NCBI RefSeq assembly: GCF_014649375.1
Contig: NZ_BMSX01000002.1
Span: forward strand, 256,619 to 320,618
Source: Streptomyces aurantiogriseus
GTDB taxonomy: Bacteria; Actinomycetota; Actinomycetes; Streptomycetales; Streptomycetaceae
DNA length: 64,000 bases
Reading direction: 5' to 3'
The translations under genes and the position numbers were made by a program. Below are positions 54,602 through 62,748 of the stretch, piece by piece (within the stretch, counting starts at the first letter, position 1; each line of letters starts with the position of its first letter). Below the pieces are notes generated by a model. That model was not told where the DNA came from. It saw only the letters and a list, made by a program, of their open reading frames with translations, and did no database searches.

Positions 54602-55540
54602 ATGACCACGAGAGCCGAGCCAGGCGACGATCAGAGCGATCCGGGCCTCAGCGCGATCATGAGTGAGCGGCGCCGGCTGATCAACCTCGGCTATCGGCTC
54701 CTCGGTTCCCTCGCCGACGCCGAGGACGTCGTGCAGGAGACCTACGCCCGCTGGTACGCCATGTCCGCACGGGAGCAGCAGGCCATCGAGTCGCCCGGCG
54801 CCTGGCTGATGACGGTCGCCGGCCGCATCTGCCTGAACCTGCTCGGCTCGGCGCGGGCCAGGCGGGAGACGTACGTGGGCGACTGGATCCCGGAACCGCT
54901 GCCCGAGCCCACGGAGTGGACCACCGGGGGCTCCGGCGCCGGTGGGACCGACCCGGCCGACCGGGTCACCCTCGACGAGTCGGTGACGATGGCCTTCCTG
55001 GTCGTCCTCGAGGCGATGACCCCGGCCGAGCGCGTCGCGTTCGTCCTGCACGACGTCTTCCGCTACCCCTTCGGCGAGGTCGCCGAGATCGTCGGCCGCA
55101 CTCCGGCGGCGTGCCGCCAACTGGCCTCGTCCGCCCGCCGGCGCATCCGCACCGCGCAGAGCCCGGCGGGCCCGAGTGCCGGACAGGCCGGCATCGTCAG
55201 GCAGTTCAGAACGGCGTGGGAGGCCCAGGACATCGACGCCCTGATCAGCCTGCTCGACCCCGACGCCGTCGCGACCGCCGACGGCGGCGGGCTGGCCGTC
55301 ACCCACCTGCACCCGATCGTGGGCAGTGAGCGGATCGCACGCGCCTACGCCGAGATCGCCCGTGTGTCGGGCGACCGCACCACGTTCCTGGAGTGCACGG
55401 TCAACGGCCTGCCCGGCTTGGTGACGCAGCAGGACGGCAACCTCTCGACCGTGTTCGCGTTCGAGATCGCGGGCGACCGGATCAGGCATGTCTGGGCGGT
55501 GAGAAACCCCGAGAAGCTCCGTCCCTGGCGGATCGGCTGA
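54602..55540 (+). CDS. ECF41-type sigma factor with SnoaL-like C-terminal domain
   Basis: A 312-residue ECF sigma factor. Sigma region 2 spans roughly residues 25-90 (GSLADAEDVVQETYARWY) and region 4 roughly 135-185 (LHDVFRYPFGEVAEIVGRTP). A SnoaL-like extension carries ADGGG, NGLPG and WAVRNPEKL, close to the DGGGK and NPDKL motifs of ECF41. The WIPEPL linker is also typical. In ECF41 the extension controls activity in place of an anti-sigma factor. Its neighbour is a SnoaL-LUD fusion rather than the usual oxidoreductase, epimerase or carboxymuconolactone decarboxylase. Confidence 0.9.
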   Translation: MTTRAEPGDDQSDPGLSAIMSERRRLINLGYRLLGSLADAEDVVQETYARWYAMSAREQQAIESPGAWLMTVAGRICLNLLGSARARRETYVGDWIPEPLPEPTEWTTGGSGAGGTDPADRVTLDESVTMAFLVVLEAMTPAERVAFVLHDVFRYPFGEVAEIVGRTPAACRQLASSARRRIRTAQSPAGPSAGQAGIVRQFRTAWEAQDIDALISLLDPDAVATADGGGLAVTHLHPIVGSERIARAYAEIARVSGDRTTFLECTVNGLPGLVTQQDGNLSTVFAFEIAGDRIRHVWAVRNPEKLRPWRIG

Positions 55541-55616
55541 GGAGCGATCCGAGACACCGCAGCGCTCGGACCGTGGCCGGTACCAACCCGCACCGAGCCC
55601 CTGTCTCGAACGCGCC

Positions 55617-56558
55617 CTAGACCCACCTCGAACGGAGCTCGTCGCGCAGCCGTCGGGCGACCTGGCCCATGAGGGCGTCGGCGCCCGGCTGTCGGCCGGC
55701 GGCCACGCGTGACTCGGTCAGGACCGCTATGGCGTAGGTCTGGCCGTCGGCGTGTTCGACGACGCCGACCTCGTGGCGCAGGTTGAGCAGCATGCCGGTC
55801 TTGGACGACCAGGTGGAGGCGTCGGACTCGAAGTCCGGGGCGAGGCGGTTGCGCACGAGGTTGTTGGCCATGAAGCCGCGTACCCGTGCCGCGACGTCGG
55901 GGTGGATCGCCGGGGGCTCGGCGCCCTCGGTCGCGGGCCGCGGCCGCCAGAGGGCCTGGAGGAGGTCGACGAAGGCCCGTGCCGTCCCGGTGTTGGCACG
56001 CGAGATGTCGAGTTGCGGCACCCGGTGGCCGCGCCCCGGGGTGCCGGCGTCGATCGCGAGGGCGTGCGCGAGGTGCACCTCCGCCGGGTCGAAACGCTCC
56101 ACCGGGGTCTCCATCAGCTCGCGCATGGTGTGCCGTACGGCGATGCCGCGCAGCCCGAACTCGTGCAGGACCGCCCCGACCCGGTCGGGCGGCGTGAGGC
56201 CGAAGAGGGCGTCGGCGGCGCTGTTGTCGCTGATGCAGGTGCTGAGGTAGAGCAGGTCCTCCACGGCGATGTGGGCCGGGTGGCGGAACCGGCTCAGGCC
56301 GGTCGGACCGGGAGTGGTGATCTGCCCCGGCGGCACCTCGATCACCGTGGCGCCGTCGAGTTCCCCGCGCCGGACGCGTTCCAGCGTCACCAGGGCGAGC
56401 GGGATCTTCACGAGGGACGCGACGGGCAACTCGATGTCGGGGTCGATGCCGATCTCGTCGCCCGTGTCCAGGTCCCGGACGAGGAACGAGCCGTACAGCC
56501 CGCCGTCGCGCAGCTCCCGGCGCAGCTCCCCGAGCAGTCTCTCGGTACCGGTGGTCAT
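55617..56558 (-). CDS. blaB: Cytoplasmic serine beta-lactamase-like regulator (BlaB-like)
   Basis: A 313-residue beta-lactamase-fold protein with no signal peptide. Ser48-x-x-Lys51 (VASLVKIP), Ser110-Asp-Asn112 (ISDNSA) and Lys253-Thr-Gly255 are in place, but no omega-loop Glu-x-Glu-Leu-Asn equivalent is visible. In Streptomyces cacaoi the blaA-blaB operon lies divergent to the lactamase gene blaL and encodes a LysR regulator and a non-hydrolysing lactamase-like protein required for induction. The order here is the same. Its ATG overlaps the LysR stop (ATGA). Confidence 0.82.
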   Translation of the reverse strand: MTTGTERLLGELRRELRDGGLYGSFLVRDLDTGDEIGIDPDIELPVASLVKIPLALVTLERVRRGELDGATVIEVPPGQITTPGPTGLSRFRHPAHIAVEDLLYLSTCISDNSAADALFGLTPPDRVGAVLHEFGLRGIAVRHTMRELMETPVERFDPAEVHLAHALAIDAGTPGRGHRVPQLDISRANTGTARAFVDLLQALWRPRPATEGAEPPAIHPDVAARVRGFMANNLVRNRLAPDFESDASTWSSKTGMLLNLRHEVGVVEHADGQTYAIAVLTESRVAAGRQPGADALMGQVARRLRDELRSRWV

Positions 56559-57460
56559 GCGGCCGCCTCCGCGCGCTCCGTGGCGCCGAGGCACCGGGCG
56601 ATGCCGTGCGCGCACGTCTCGCGTACGCGGACGGCGTCGATGTCCGCCTCGTCCGCCACGGCCAGGGAGAACCCCCGGGCGAAGCCGGGGCCCAGCTCGC
56701 CGACGGGCCGCCAGTGCAGGCGCAGTTCGCGGGCCTGCGCGGCCGAGCACAGCAGCGCGTCGCCGTGGCTGAGCACGTCCGCCGCGGCGGCGGCCACGGC
56801 CGGTGCGACGGCCAGCTGGGCCGGGCGCAGTCCGACGGCGTCGCGCAGGCGGGCGAGACGGTCCCGGACGTGCGGCACGTCGTCCTCCGGCTGGAGCCAC
56901 ACGCGCCGGGGCCGCAGGTCGCGGTCGGCCCGGCCGGGGCGCAGGGTGTCCAGGTAGATCGGCCCGCCGCCCGGGTCGTGCGCGACCGCCAGCCCCAGCG
57001 GCACCGTCCAGCTCGCCTCGGTGGGAGCCGCCGCGAGCACCGCCGCACGCACCTGCCGGGACGTGACGAGGCCGGCCCGCTCGGCCGGCCCGGCGGGAAA
57101 CGGGTCGAGGAGGACTCCCTGCTCGTGCGCCTGAGCGATGAGGCGGGCGAGGGCACCGGTCGGGCACACGCCGGGAACGGCGAGCCGCAGCGGCCGCCGT
57201 CGTGCGGCCTCCGCCTCGTGCTCGAACCGGTCGGCGAGCTGCACGAGTTGCCGCGCCGTCTGCAGCATGTCCCGGCCGAAGGGCGTCAGCGTCACCGCCC
57301 GCGAGGACCGGTCCAGCAGCCGCTCGCCGAGGCGTTGTTCCAGCGCGGCGACGCGGCGGCTCGCCACGGACTGGGCCGTCCGCGCCGCCGCCGCGCCCAC
57401 CGTGAAACTGCCGTGCTCGCTCACACTGACGAACGCCCGGCAGGCCGCAACAAGATCCAC
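56555..57460 (-). CDS. blaA: LysR-family regulator of beta-lactamase (BlaA-like)
   Basis: A 301-residue LysR protein. The N-terminal helix-turn-helix includes FVSVSEHGSFTVGAAAARTA and RRVAALEQRLGERLLDRSS; the effector domain follows. I chose GTG 57460, which gives the normal LysR start VDLVAACRAFV. It is divergent from blaL with a T-N11-A palindrome between them. AmpR-like LysR regulators activate lactamase genes in response to cell-wall damage, here probably through BlaB. Confidence 0.85.
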   Translation of the reverse strand: MDLVAACRAFVSVSEHGSFTVGAAAARTAQSVASRRVAALEQRLGERLLDRSSRAVTLTPFGRDMLQTARQLVQLADRFEHEAEAARRRPLRLAVPGVCPTGALARLIAQAHEQGVLLDPFPAGPAERAGLVTSRQVRAAVLAAAPTEASWTVPLGLAVAHDPGGGPIYLDTLRPGRADRDLRPRRVWLQPEDDVPHVRDRLARLRDAVGLRPAQLAVAPAVAAAAADVLSHGDALLCSAAQARELRLHWRPVGELGPGFARGFSLAVADEADIDAVRVRETCAHGIARCLGATERAEAAA

Positions 57461-57470
57461 GGGCCCTACT

Positions 57471-57485
57471 ATGCCAAAACAGCAT
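57471..57485. promoter_or_regulatory. T-N11-A palindrome, candidate LysR site
   Basis: ATGC-CAAAACA-GCAT forms a dyad with the T-N11-A spacing of LysR operators, 11 bp from the blaA start in the 145-bp gap shared with blaL. Confidence 0.65.
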
Positions 57486-57605
57486 GGAGTTGAACGTCCG
57501 CGTCTTGGACCCCGGCGACCCACTGGCCGGAGAGTGGTCGCCGACCGGGGATTTCCCCCGGTTCGCACGGTCCACATGTCCTTCGACGACCTGGAGGTCC
57601 ATTCC

Positions 57606-58547
57606 ATGACGCATCCGCTTCGTATCCGCCGGGGCGCCGCCTGGGCGGCGGCCGGACTGCTCGCGCTCGCCGCGCTTCCGGCGTGCGGTCAGGAAACCGC
57701 GTCCGGGTCCGGCGCACCCGTCGGCGCGGCGCGGTCGGCGTCACCGGCGGCGGCCACGAAGCCCACGGCTCCCGAATTCCGGGCGCTGGAGCGGGAGTTC
57801 GACGCGCGGCTCGGCGTCTACGCCCTGGACACCGGCACGGGCCGGTCGGTCGGCTACCGGGCGGACGACCGGTTCGCGTACGCCTCCACGTTCAAGGCGC
57901 TGGCGGCGGGTGCCGTCCTCCGGAAGTACGGGACGGACGGCATCGACAAGGTGGTCACGTACTCGCGCGACGACGTGGTCGCCGACTCGCCCGTGTCCGA
58001 GAACTTCGCCGCGACCGGCATGAGCCTGCGGGGGCTGTGCGCCGCGACCCTCTGGTACAGCGACAACACGGCGGTCAACCTGCTCCTCGACGAGCTCGGC
58101 GGGCCCGACGGCCTGGAGAAGGTGCTGGAGGAGTTCGGCGACGACGTCACCGAGATGGACCGGTACGAGCCGGAGATGAGCGACGGCACACCGGGCGACA
58201 TCCGCGACACGAGCACACCGCGCGCGATGGCGGGGAGCCTGCGGGCGTTCCTGCTCGGCGACGCCCTGAAGCGGGACGAACGCGAGCTGCTCCGGCAGTG
58301 GATGACGACGAACATGACCGGCCGGACGCTCATCAGGGCCGGCGTCCCCGGCGACTGGGACGTGGCCGACAAGAGCGGCACCGCCGGATACGGGGGACGC
58401 AACAACATCGCCGTGGTGTGGCCGGACGACGGTGGCAACCCCATCGTCATGGCGGTCATGTCCACCCGCGACAAGAAGGGCGCCGAGCGCCGCGACGCCC
58501 TGATCGCGAAGGCCGCCGCCGTGGCGGTCAAGGGTCTCGGCCGTTAG
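57606..58547 (+). CDS. blaL: Class A beta-lactamase
   Basis: A 313-residue lactamase exported as a likely lipoprotein: the hydrophobic signal ends LAALPAC with Cys27 in a lipobox. Active-site motifs are Ser94-Thr-Phe-Lys97, Ser152-Asp-Asn154, Glu188-Pro-Glu-Met-Ser and Lys256-Ser-Gly258. The omega-loop asparagine of most class A enzymes (Ambler 170) is serine here. It hydrolyses beta-lactams at the cell surface. Regulation by the divergent blaA-blaB pair is inferred from the S. cacaoi model. Confidence 0.92.
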   Translation: MTHPLRIRRGAAWAAAGLLALAALPACGQETASGSGAPVGAARSASPAAATKPTAPEFRALEREFDARLGVYALDTGTGRSVGYRADDRFAYASTFKALAAGAVLRKYGTDGIDKVVTYSRDDVVADSPVSENFAATGMSLRGLCAATLWYSDNTAVNLLLDELGGPDGLEKVLEEFGDDVTEMDRYEPEMSDGTPGDIRDTSTPRAMAGSLRAFLLGDALKRDERELLRQWMTTNMTGRTLIRAGVPGDWDVADKSGTAGYGGRNNIAVVWPDDGGNPIVMAVMSTRDKKGAERRDALIAKAAAVAVKGLGR

Positions 58548-58590
58548 GGCCCGGCCGGCGGTCCTGTCAGGCCGCGGCGGTCCCCCTGAT

Positions 58591-58630
58591 CCGCTCGCCG
58601 CCCCGCGCGACCGCGAGGGGCGGCGAGCGG
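58591..58630. terminator. Perfect 14-bp hairpin between convergent genes
   Basis: CCGCTCGCCGCCCC (58591-58604) and GGGGCGGCGAGCGG (58617-58630) pair perfectly around a 12-nt loop, between blaL and the convergent CdsA-like gene. Confidence 0.8.
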
Positions 58631-58722
58631 GGCGGCTCGGTGGGCCGAGGAACTCGACTTCTGGTGAGGCTCCGCTACGACACCACGGCCGACGGCACCG
58701 TGGAGGTTCCCGACGATGAGGG

Positions 58723-59526
58723 TCAGCGCAGGACGAGCAGGACGGCCAGCGCGACGAGCAGTGAGTCGATCCGGTCCAGCAGGCCGCCGGAGCCGGGTAG
58801 CCAGCGGCCGGCGTCCTTCGTCCGCGCACCTCTTTTGATCATGGATTCGAGAAGGTCGCCGACCGGGCCGCCGACCGCCACCGCCACCGCCATCGGCCAG
58901 CTCAGCGCGGACAGCACGGCGAGCACGCCGAGGCCGGCCGCGGCCCCGGCCAGGGTCCCGCTCCACCGCTTGGCCGGTGACAGCGGCGACAGCCGCGGCC
59001 CGCCCAGCCCTCGACCGGCGAGGTACGCCACGATGTCGGCGATCGAGACCGCGACGAACAGCGCGAGCGCGCTCGCCCCGAGCGGCACCAGCGCGGCCAG
59101 CACACTCAGCCAGGCCAGCCCGAGCAGGCCGGCGCTGAGCCGGCGCAGGCCCTGGTCGGAATCGCCGGACAGGAGCGGCACCGCGGCCACCGCGAGCGCC
59201 CCGATCGCGACCACCCGGAGCACCTGCCCGGGCGCCAGCCAGGCGGCCAGCACCACGCCCGCCACCGCCGCGCCCAGCACCACCCGGTCCACCCGGCCCA
59301 GTCGCATCAGCCCGCCGAACTCGATCACCGCGATCACCCCGGCCGCGAGGGCGATGACCGCGGCGCCCGGGCGGCCCCACCAGAACGCACCGGTGACCAG
59401 GGGCACACCGACCGCCCAGGCGCACCACCGGATCAGCAGCTCGCGGCGCCGGGACACCGCCACCGCGACGCCGCCCAGCGCCAGCGCCCCACCGAGGTAG
59501 GGCGCCAGGGAGGCCACAGTGATCAC
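58723..59526 (-). CDS. CdsA-like phosphatidate cytidylyltransferase
   Basis: A 267-residue membrane protein with about 7-8 helices. The C-terminal signature SPLSPAKRWSGTLAG followed by GPVGDLLESMIKRG and KDAGRWLPGSGGLLDRIDSL-type sequence defines the CTP:phosphatidate (or CDP-archaeol) cytidylyltransferase family. It makes a CDP-activated lipid. The GTG start overlaps the stop of the GNAT-aminotransferase fusion gene (GTGA), so the two act together. The housekeeping cdsA of streptomycetes lies beside frr/pyrH, so this is an additional copy. Confidence 0.85.
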   Translation of the reverse strand: MITVASLAPYLGGALALGGVAVAVSRRRELLIRWCAWAVGVPLVTGAFWWGRPGAAVIALAAGVIAVIEFGGLMRLGRVDRVVLGAAVAGVVLAAWLAPGQVLRVVAIGALAVAAVPLLSGDSDQGLRRLSAGLLGLAWLSVLAALVPLGASALALFVAVSIADIVAYLAGRGLGGPRLSPLSPAKRWSGTLAGAAAGLGVLAVLSALSWPMAVAVAVGGPVGDLLESMIKRGARTKDAGRWLPGSGGLLDRIDSLLVALAVLLVLR

Positions 59527-61301
59527 CGGGCGGATCCGGTGGCGGGAACGCCCGCAGGCATCGAAACGAGCGCGGCCGAACGCGGCCGCAACACGTCCAG
59601 GGCGGCCCGACAGGCGGCCACGATACGTGCGTTCTCGGCGGTGTCCCTGACCGCGACGCGCACGGTGCGCCCCTGGTACTCCGGCGACAACGGCGACAGG
59701 TCGCGCAGGTACACGTCGTGGCGGCGGCACTCGTTCACCAGTTGTGCGGCGCTCGGCCCGCCTGACGGCAGGGTCACGGTGAGGAAGTTCGCCACGGCCT
59801 CTTCGACCACCACGGCCTCGTCCAGCCCGGCCAGGTCGGCGGCCAGCTGCCGGCGCAGCTCGTGCGTGCGGAGCCGGCAGTCGCCGTAGTACGCCGGGTC
59901 GCGCAGGGCCGCCACCGCGGCCAGCTGCGCCGGGAGGCTGACCGGCCAGGGCGGCGTCCATCGGCGTAGCTGCGCCGCGGTGGTCGGCTCGGCCACCAGA
60001 TACGCCGCCCGCAGACCGGACAACGCATACATCTTGGACAACGAGCTGCAGACCACCACCCGCGGGTCCGTCGCGGCGAGGCCGGCGAGCGACTCGGTCA
60101 GATCGACGTAACCCAGGTATGCCTCGTCGATCCACCAGCGGGTGCGGGCCGGCGCGGCGGTGATCAGCGAGCGCAGCTCAGCGGCCGGCGCGTGGCGTCC
60201 GGTCGGGTTGTTCGGGTTGACCACCACCACGAGGTCGTAGCGGCCGGACCCGACGGCGGCGGACAGCCGCGCCGGATCGATCCGCCAGCCGTCCTCGCGG
60301 CGCAACCGGAACCGGTCCACCCGGCATCCGATCACCCGCTCCGTGACGTGGGCGTACTCGCCGTAGCCCGGGTCCATCAGAAGCACCCTGCTCTCCGGGG
60401 TCAGCCACTGGCCGAACGCCCGGAAAATCAAGTCGGAGGAACCGGCGCCGACCGCGAGCGTCTCCGCCGGCAGCGCCCGGGCCGCGGCGATCTCCGCCAG
60501 CAGCCCCTCGGCGCCGGTCGGCGGCGAGGTCCTCGCGGCCCAGGCCGGATCGTCCACGAGCGCCGCCCGCACTCCGGGGGCCGGCGGAAACCAGGCGTCC
60601 AGCACGTCGGCCGCGACCACCTGACGGCGCCGGTGCAGGCTGCGGAAGTCCGTGCCGATGGCGGTGAACGAGGCACCGCCGTGTTCGCAGCCGTCCGGCC
60701 GGGGCGCGAACGCCACGTCCAGCCGCCAGTCCACTTCGGACCGCAGACGCTCCAGCAGGGTGCCGTAACGGCCCATCGTGACCTTCGTCAGCTCGGCCAC
60801 GCTGCCGGTCAGCACCTCGAACGTCAACGCACCGCTGTGCACGGTACGACCGACCGGGCGCAGGCCGGCGGCCACGTACATGTCGAGCAGCTCGGTGCGC
60901 CCCATCGCCACCACCCGGCGACCTCCCCGGGCGGCGATCCAGCGCAGCGCCGCGTACATCAGCAGGGGTGCCGCCGCGGTGGCCCGCCAGCGCGGCTCGA
61001 CGGTGAGGATGCGCACCTCGAACAGACCGCCCTCGGCGAGCAGCGGCAGCTCGTCGCGGGTCAGGTACTTGTCCAGCGCGTACCGCCCCAACCAGGGCGG
61101 AGTCAGGCTGACGAAGCCGACTCGGTCCGCGCCGCGCGCCGCGACGAGGTAGACGTTGTCGCCGTCCAGCCCGTCACGAAGCCGCCCGGTCGGATCCGGC
61201 GCATGCTGGCCCAGCTCCCGTGCGTACACCCGGTGACGCAGTTCGTGGATCCACTCGAGATCCTCCGGAGTGGCGGCGCGCACCTGCAGACCGCGGCCCA
61301 T
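59523..61301 (-). CDS. Fusion of GNAT-like acyltransferase and PLP aminotransferase
   Basis: A 592-residue two-domain protein. Residues 1-200 form a GNAT-like domain (VRAATPEDLEWIHELRHRVY, FEVRILTVEPRWRATAAAP). From about 235 a fold-type I aminotransferase of the HisC/CobD group follows, with NPNNPTG, the WIDEAYLGY aspartate and the PLP lysine Lys423 in SSLSKMYALSG. The combination with a coupled CdsA-like gene suggests synthesis of an amino- or N-acylated head group for a CDP-lipid. GAGGTG precedes ATG 61301. I do not recognise a characterised homologue. Confidence 0.8.
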   Translation of the reverse strand: MGRGLQVRAATPEDLEWIHELRHRVYARELGQHAPDPTGRLRDGLDGDNVYLVAARGADRVGFVSLTPPWLGRYALDKYLTRDELPLLAEGGLFEVRILTVEPRWRATAAAPLLMYAALRWIAARGGRRVVAMGRTELLDMYVAAGLRPVGRTVHSGALTFEVLTGSVAELTKVTMGRYGTLLERLRSEVDWRLDVAFAPRPDGCEHGGASFTAIGTDFRSLHRRRQVVAADVLDAWFPPAPGVRAALVDDPAWAARTSPPTGAEGLLAEIAAARALPAETLAVGAGSSDLIFRAFGQWLTPESRVLLMDPGYGEYAHVTERVIGCRVDRFRLRREDGWRIDPARLSAAVGSGRYDLVVVVNPNNPTGRHAPAAELRSLITAAPARTRWWIDEAYLGYVDLTESLAGLAATDPRVVVCSSLSKMYALSGLRAAYLVAEPTTAAQLRRWTPPWPVSLPAQLAAVAALRDPAYYGDCRLRTHELRRQLAADLAGLDEAVVVEEAVANFLTVTLPSGGPSAAQLVNECRRHDVYLRDLSPLSPEYQGRTVRVAVRDTAENARIVAACRAALDVLRPRSAALVSMPAGVPATGSAR

Positions 61302-61463
61302 GAACACCTCTTTCGACGCGGGAAGTGGGACCTCCTCATCGTGGGGAACGCGGACCGGGCGCGTCAGAGCCGAGCGACACAACCCAGCTGAGTACGCGTA
61401 CTCAGGCACAGCCGTCCGCCGCGTGCTCGACAGGTGCGATCACCTGACGGGCTGCGAGGGGAA

Positions 61464-61727
61464 CCGTGAACCCGACCCCTCGGACAGGCTGCGGACCTGG
61501 GGCGCCGTCGCCCAGGCGCTGCTCGAGCACGCGGGGTACAGCAGGCCCGGTTCGCGGACCTCGTCCGCTTTTCCAAGCACGCTGTGGAGTCGGTGGAGTT
61601 GGGGCGGCGGATGCCCGATGTGGCGTTCGTGGAGCGGGCGGACGAGCTCTTGGGGAACACGGGGGCGTTGCGGAGGTCGTCCAAGTACGTGACGCGGGGG
61701 CGGGGCGACGTGGGGCTGGCGGCGTGA
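61464..61727 (+). pseudogene. Remnant of an XRE-type helix-turn-helix regulator (DUF5753 class)
   Basis: One frame reads RLRTWGAVAQALLEHAGYSR. It then shifts by one base near 61547, and the next frame reads RFADLVRFSKHAVESVELG, then RMPDVAFVERADELLGNTGA, up to TGA at 61727. Together these are the N-terminal helix-turn-helix of a Streptomyces XRE/DUF5753 regulator. A base is missing near AGCAGGCCCGG, and the whole ligand domain is absent. It is a broken gene in the 650-bp gap before the WXG100 genes; nothing else is recognisable in that gap. Confidence 0.72.
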
Positions 61728-61951
61728 CGCCCACCTCGGACATCGGTACCCACCTGGTCGAGTCCCGGAGCCGGGCCGCGCGGCACGGACGGGACGCGGG
61801 TGCCCGGTATGCCCATGACCGGCAGGCGCCTGCCCGCCGACTGCCCTCCCCGGGTCCGCCGGCGGGCGCCGGGCTCCGGAAAGCGCGAGGTTAGGATCAC
61901 TGTGCATACGCGATTTGTCATGCCGAGGTCACGGGGGCGGAGGTACGGAGC

Positions 61952-62374
61952 ATGGGCGTACGTGGTGCGGGCGCGGGCCAGGAGGGCGGCGTCGATCTGA
62001 GGGTGTCGAGCCAAGACCTCACCAAACTGGCCGATGACCTCGACGACATGCAGGATCACCTGGACAAGCAGGTCAGGCGAATGGATGCGATCGTCGACCG
62101 CATCGAGGCGGGTTGGCGAGGACCGGCGGCGACGGCGTACCGCGGGTTCCACCGTGCGGCGGCCGAGGACGCCGTGCGCATCCGTGAAGTGATCCGGCAC
62201 CTCGAGCAGGCCGTGCGTCTGAGCCGGGACGGCTTCACGGAACAGGACCTGGACGTGATGGCCCGACTGCGGAGCATTCCGGTGGACATCGACAGCGAGG
62301 TCGACAAACTGTCGACACCGAACCCGGAGACGACCGGGCCCGTCCCTCCGCGCAGCAGTCTCGACTCCTTCTGA
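61952..62374 (+). CDS. WXG100-like ESX secretion protein
   Basis: A 140-residue helical-hairpin protein. The LADDLDDMQDHLDKQ helix, then the turn GWRGPAATAY (WxG) and the EVIRHLEQAV helix are typical of WXG100 proteins. A proline-rich tail of about 35 residues follows. The protein is probably a substrate or chaperone partner of an ESX/type VII system together with the next two genes. Confidence 0.8.
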   Translation: MGVRGAGAGQEGGVDLRVSSQDLTKLADDLDDMQDHLDKQVRRMDAIVDRIEAGWRGPAATAYRGFHRAAAEDAVRIREVIRHLEQAVRLSRDGFTEQDLDVMARLRSIPVDIDSEVDKLSTPNPETTGPVPPRSSLDSF

Positions 62375-62433
62375 CGGCCTCTCCGAGAACCTCTGCCGCA
62401 ACCGCGACGACGACACCTACGAAACGGGGAACC

Positions 62434-62748
62434 ATGCCGACCGGGAGCGCGGACGACGGGCACATAACCGTCTCCTTCGCCACCCTCCGCGAGCTCGCAG
62501 CCGAACTGGAGGACATCCTCAAAAAGCTCAACGACAGTCTGGACGACCTCCACGACCGGGTCGTGCCGGTCGTGCTGTCCTGGGAGGGGGAGGCCCGCGA
62601 GGTCTTCGTCGACAAACTCGACGAGTGGGACCGCTCGGCCCAGGACCTGCAGGCGGCCCAGAAGTGGCTGCACGAGTGCGCGACCACGAGCCACATCAAC
62701 TATGCGGCAGCGCACCAGGCCGTGCTGCGCGGCTGGGGGGCCGGCTGA
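62434..62748 (+). CDS. Second WXG100-like protein
   Basis: A 104-residue protein of about the canonical WXG100 length. LRELAAELEDILKKLNDSL and LQAAQKWLHECA flank the turn VLSWEGEAREVF, where WEG is the WxG motif. Its TGA overlaps the ATG of the next gene (TGATG). It could dimerise with the product of 61952-62374 and escort the large downstream protein. Confidence 0.82.
   Translation: MPTGSADDGHITVSFATLRELAAELEDILKKLNDSLDDLHDRVVPVVLSWEGEAREVFVDKLDEWDRSAQDLQAAQKWLHECATTSHINYAAAHQAVLRGWGAG

Noticed and set aside
55617..56558. A second secreted beta-lactamase
   Set aside because: The protein has no signal peptide and no omega-loop glutamate, and it is coupled to a LysR gene, so a regulatory role fits better.
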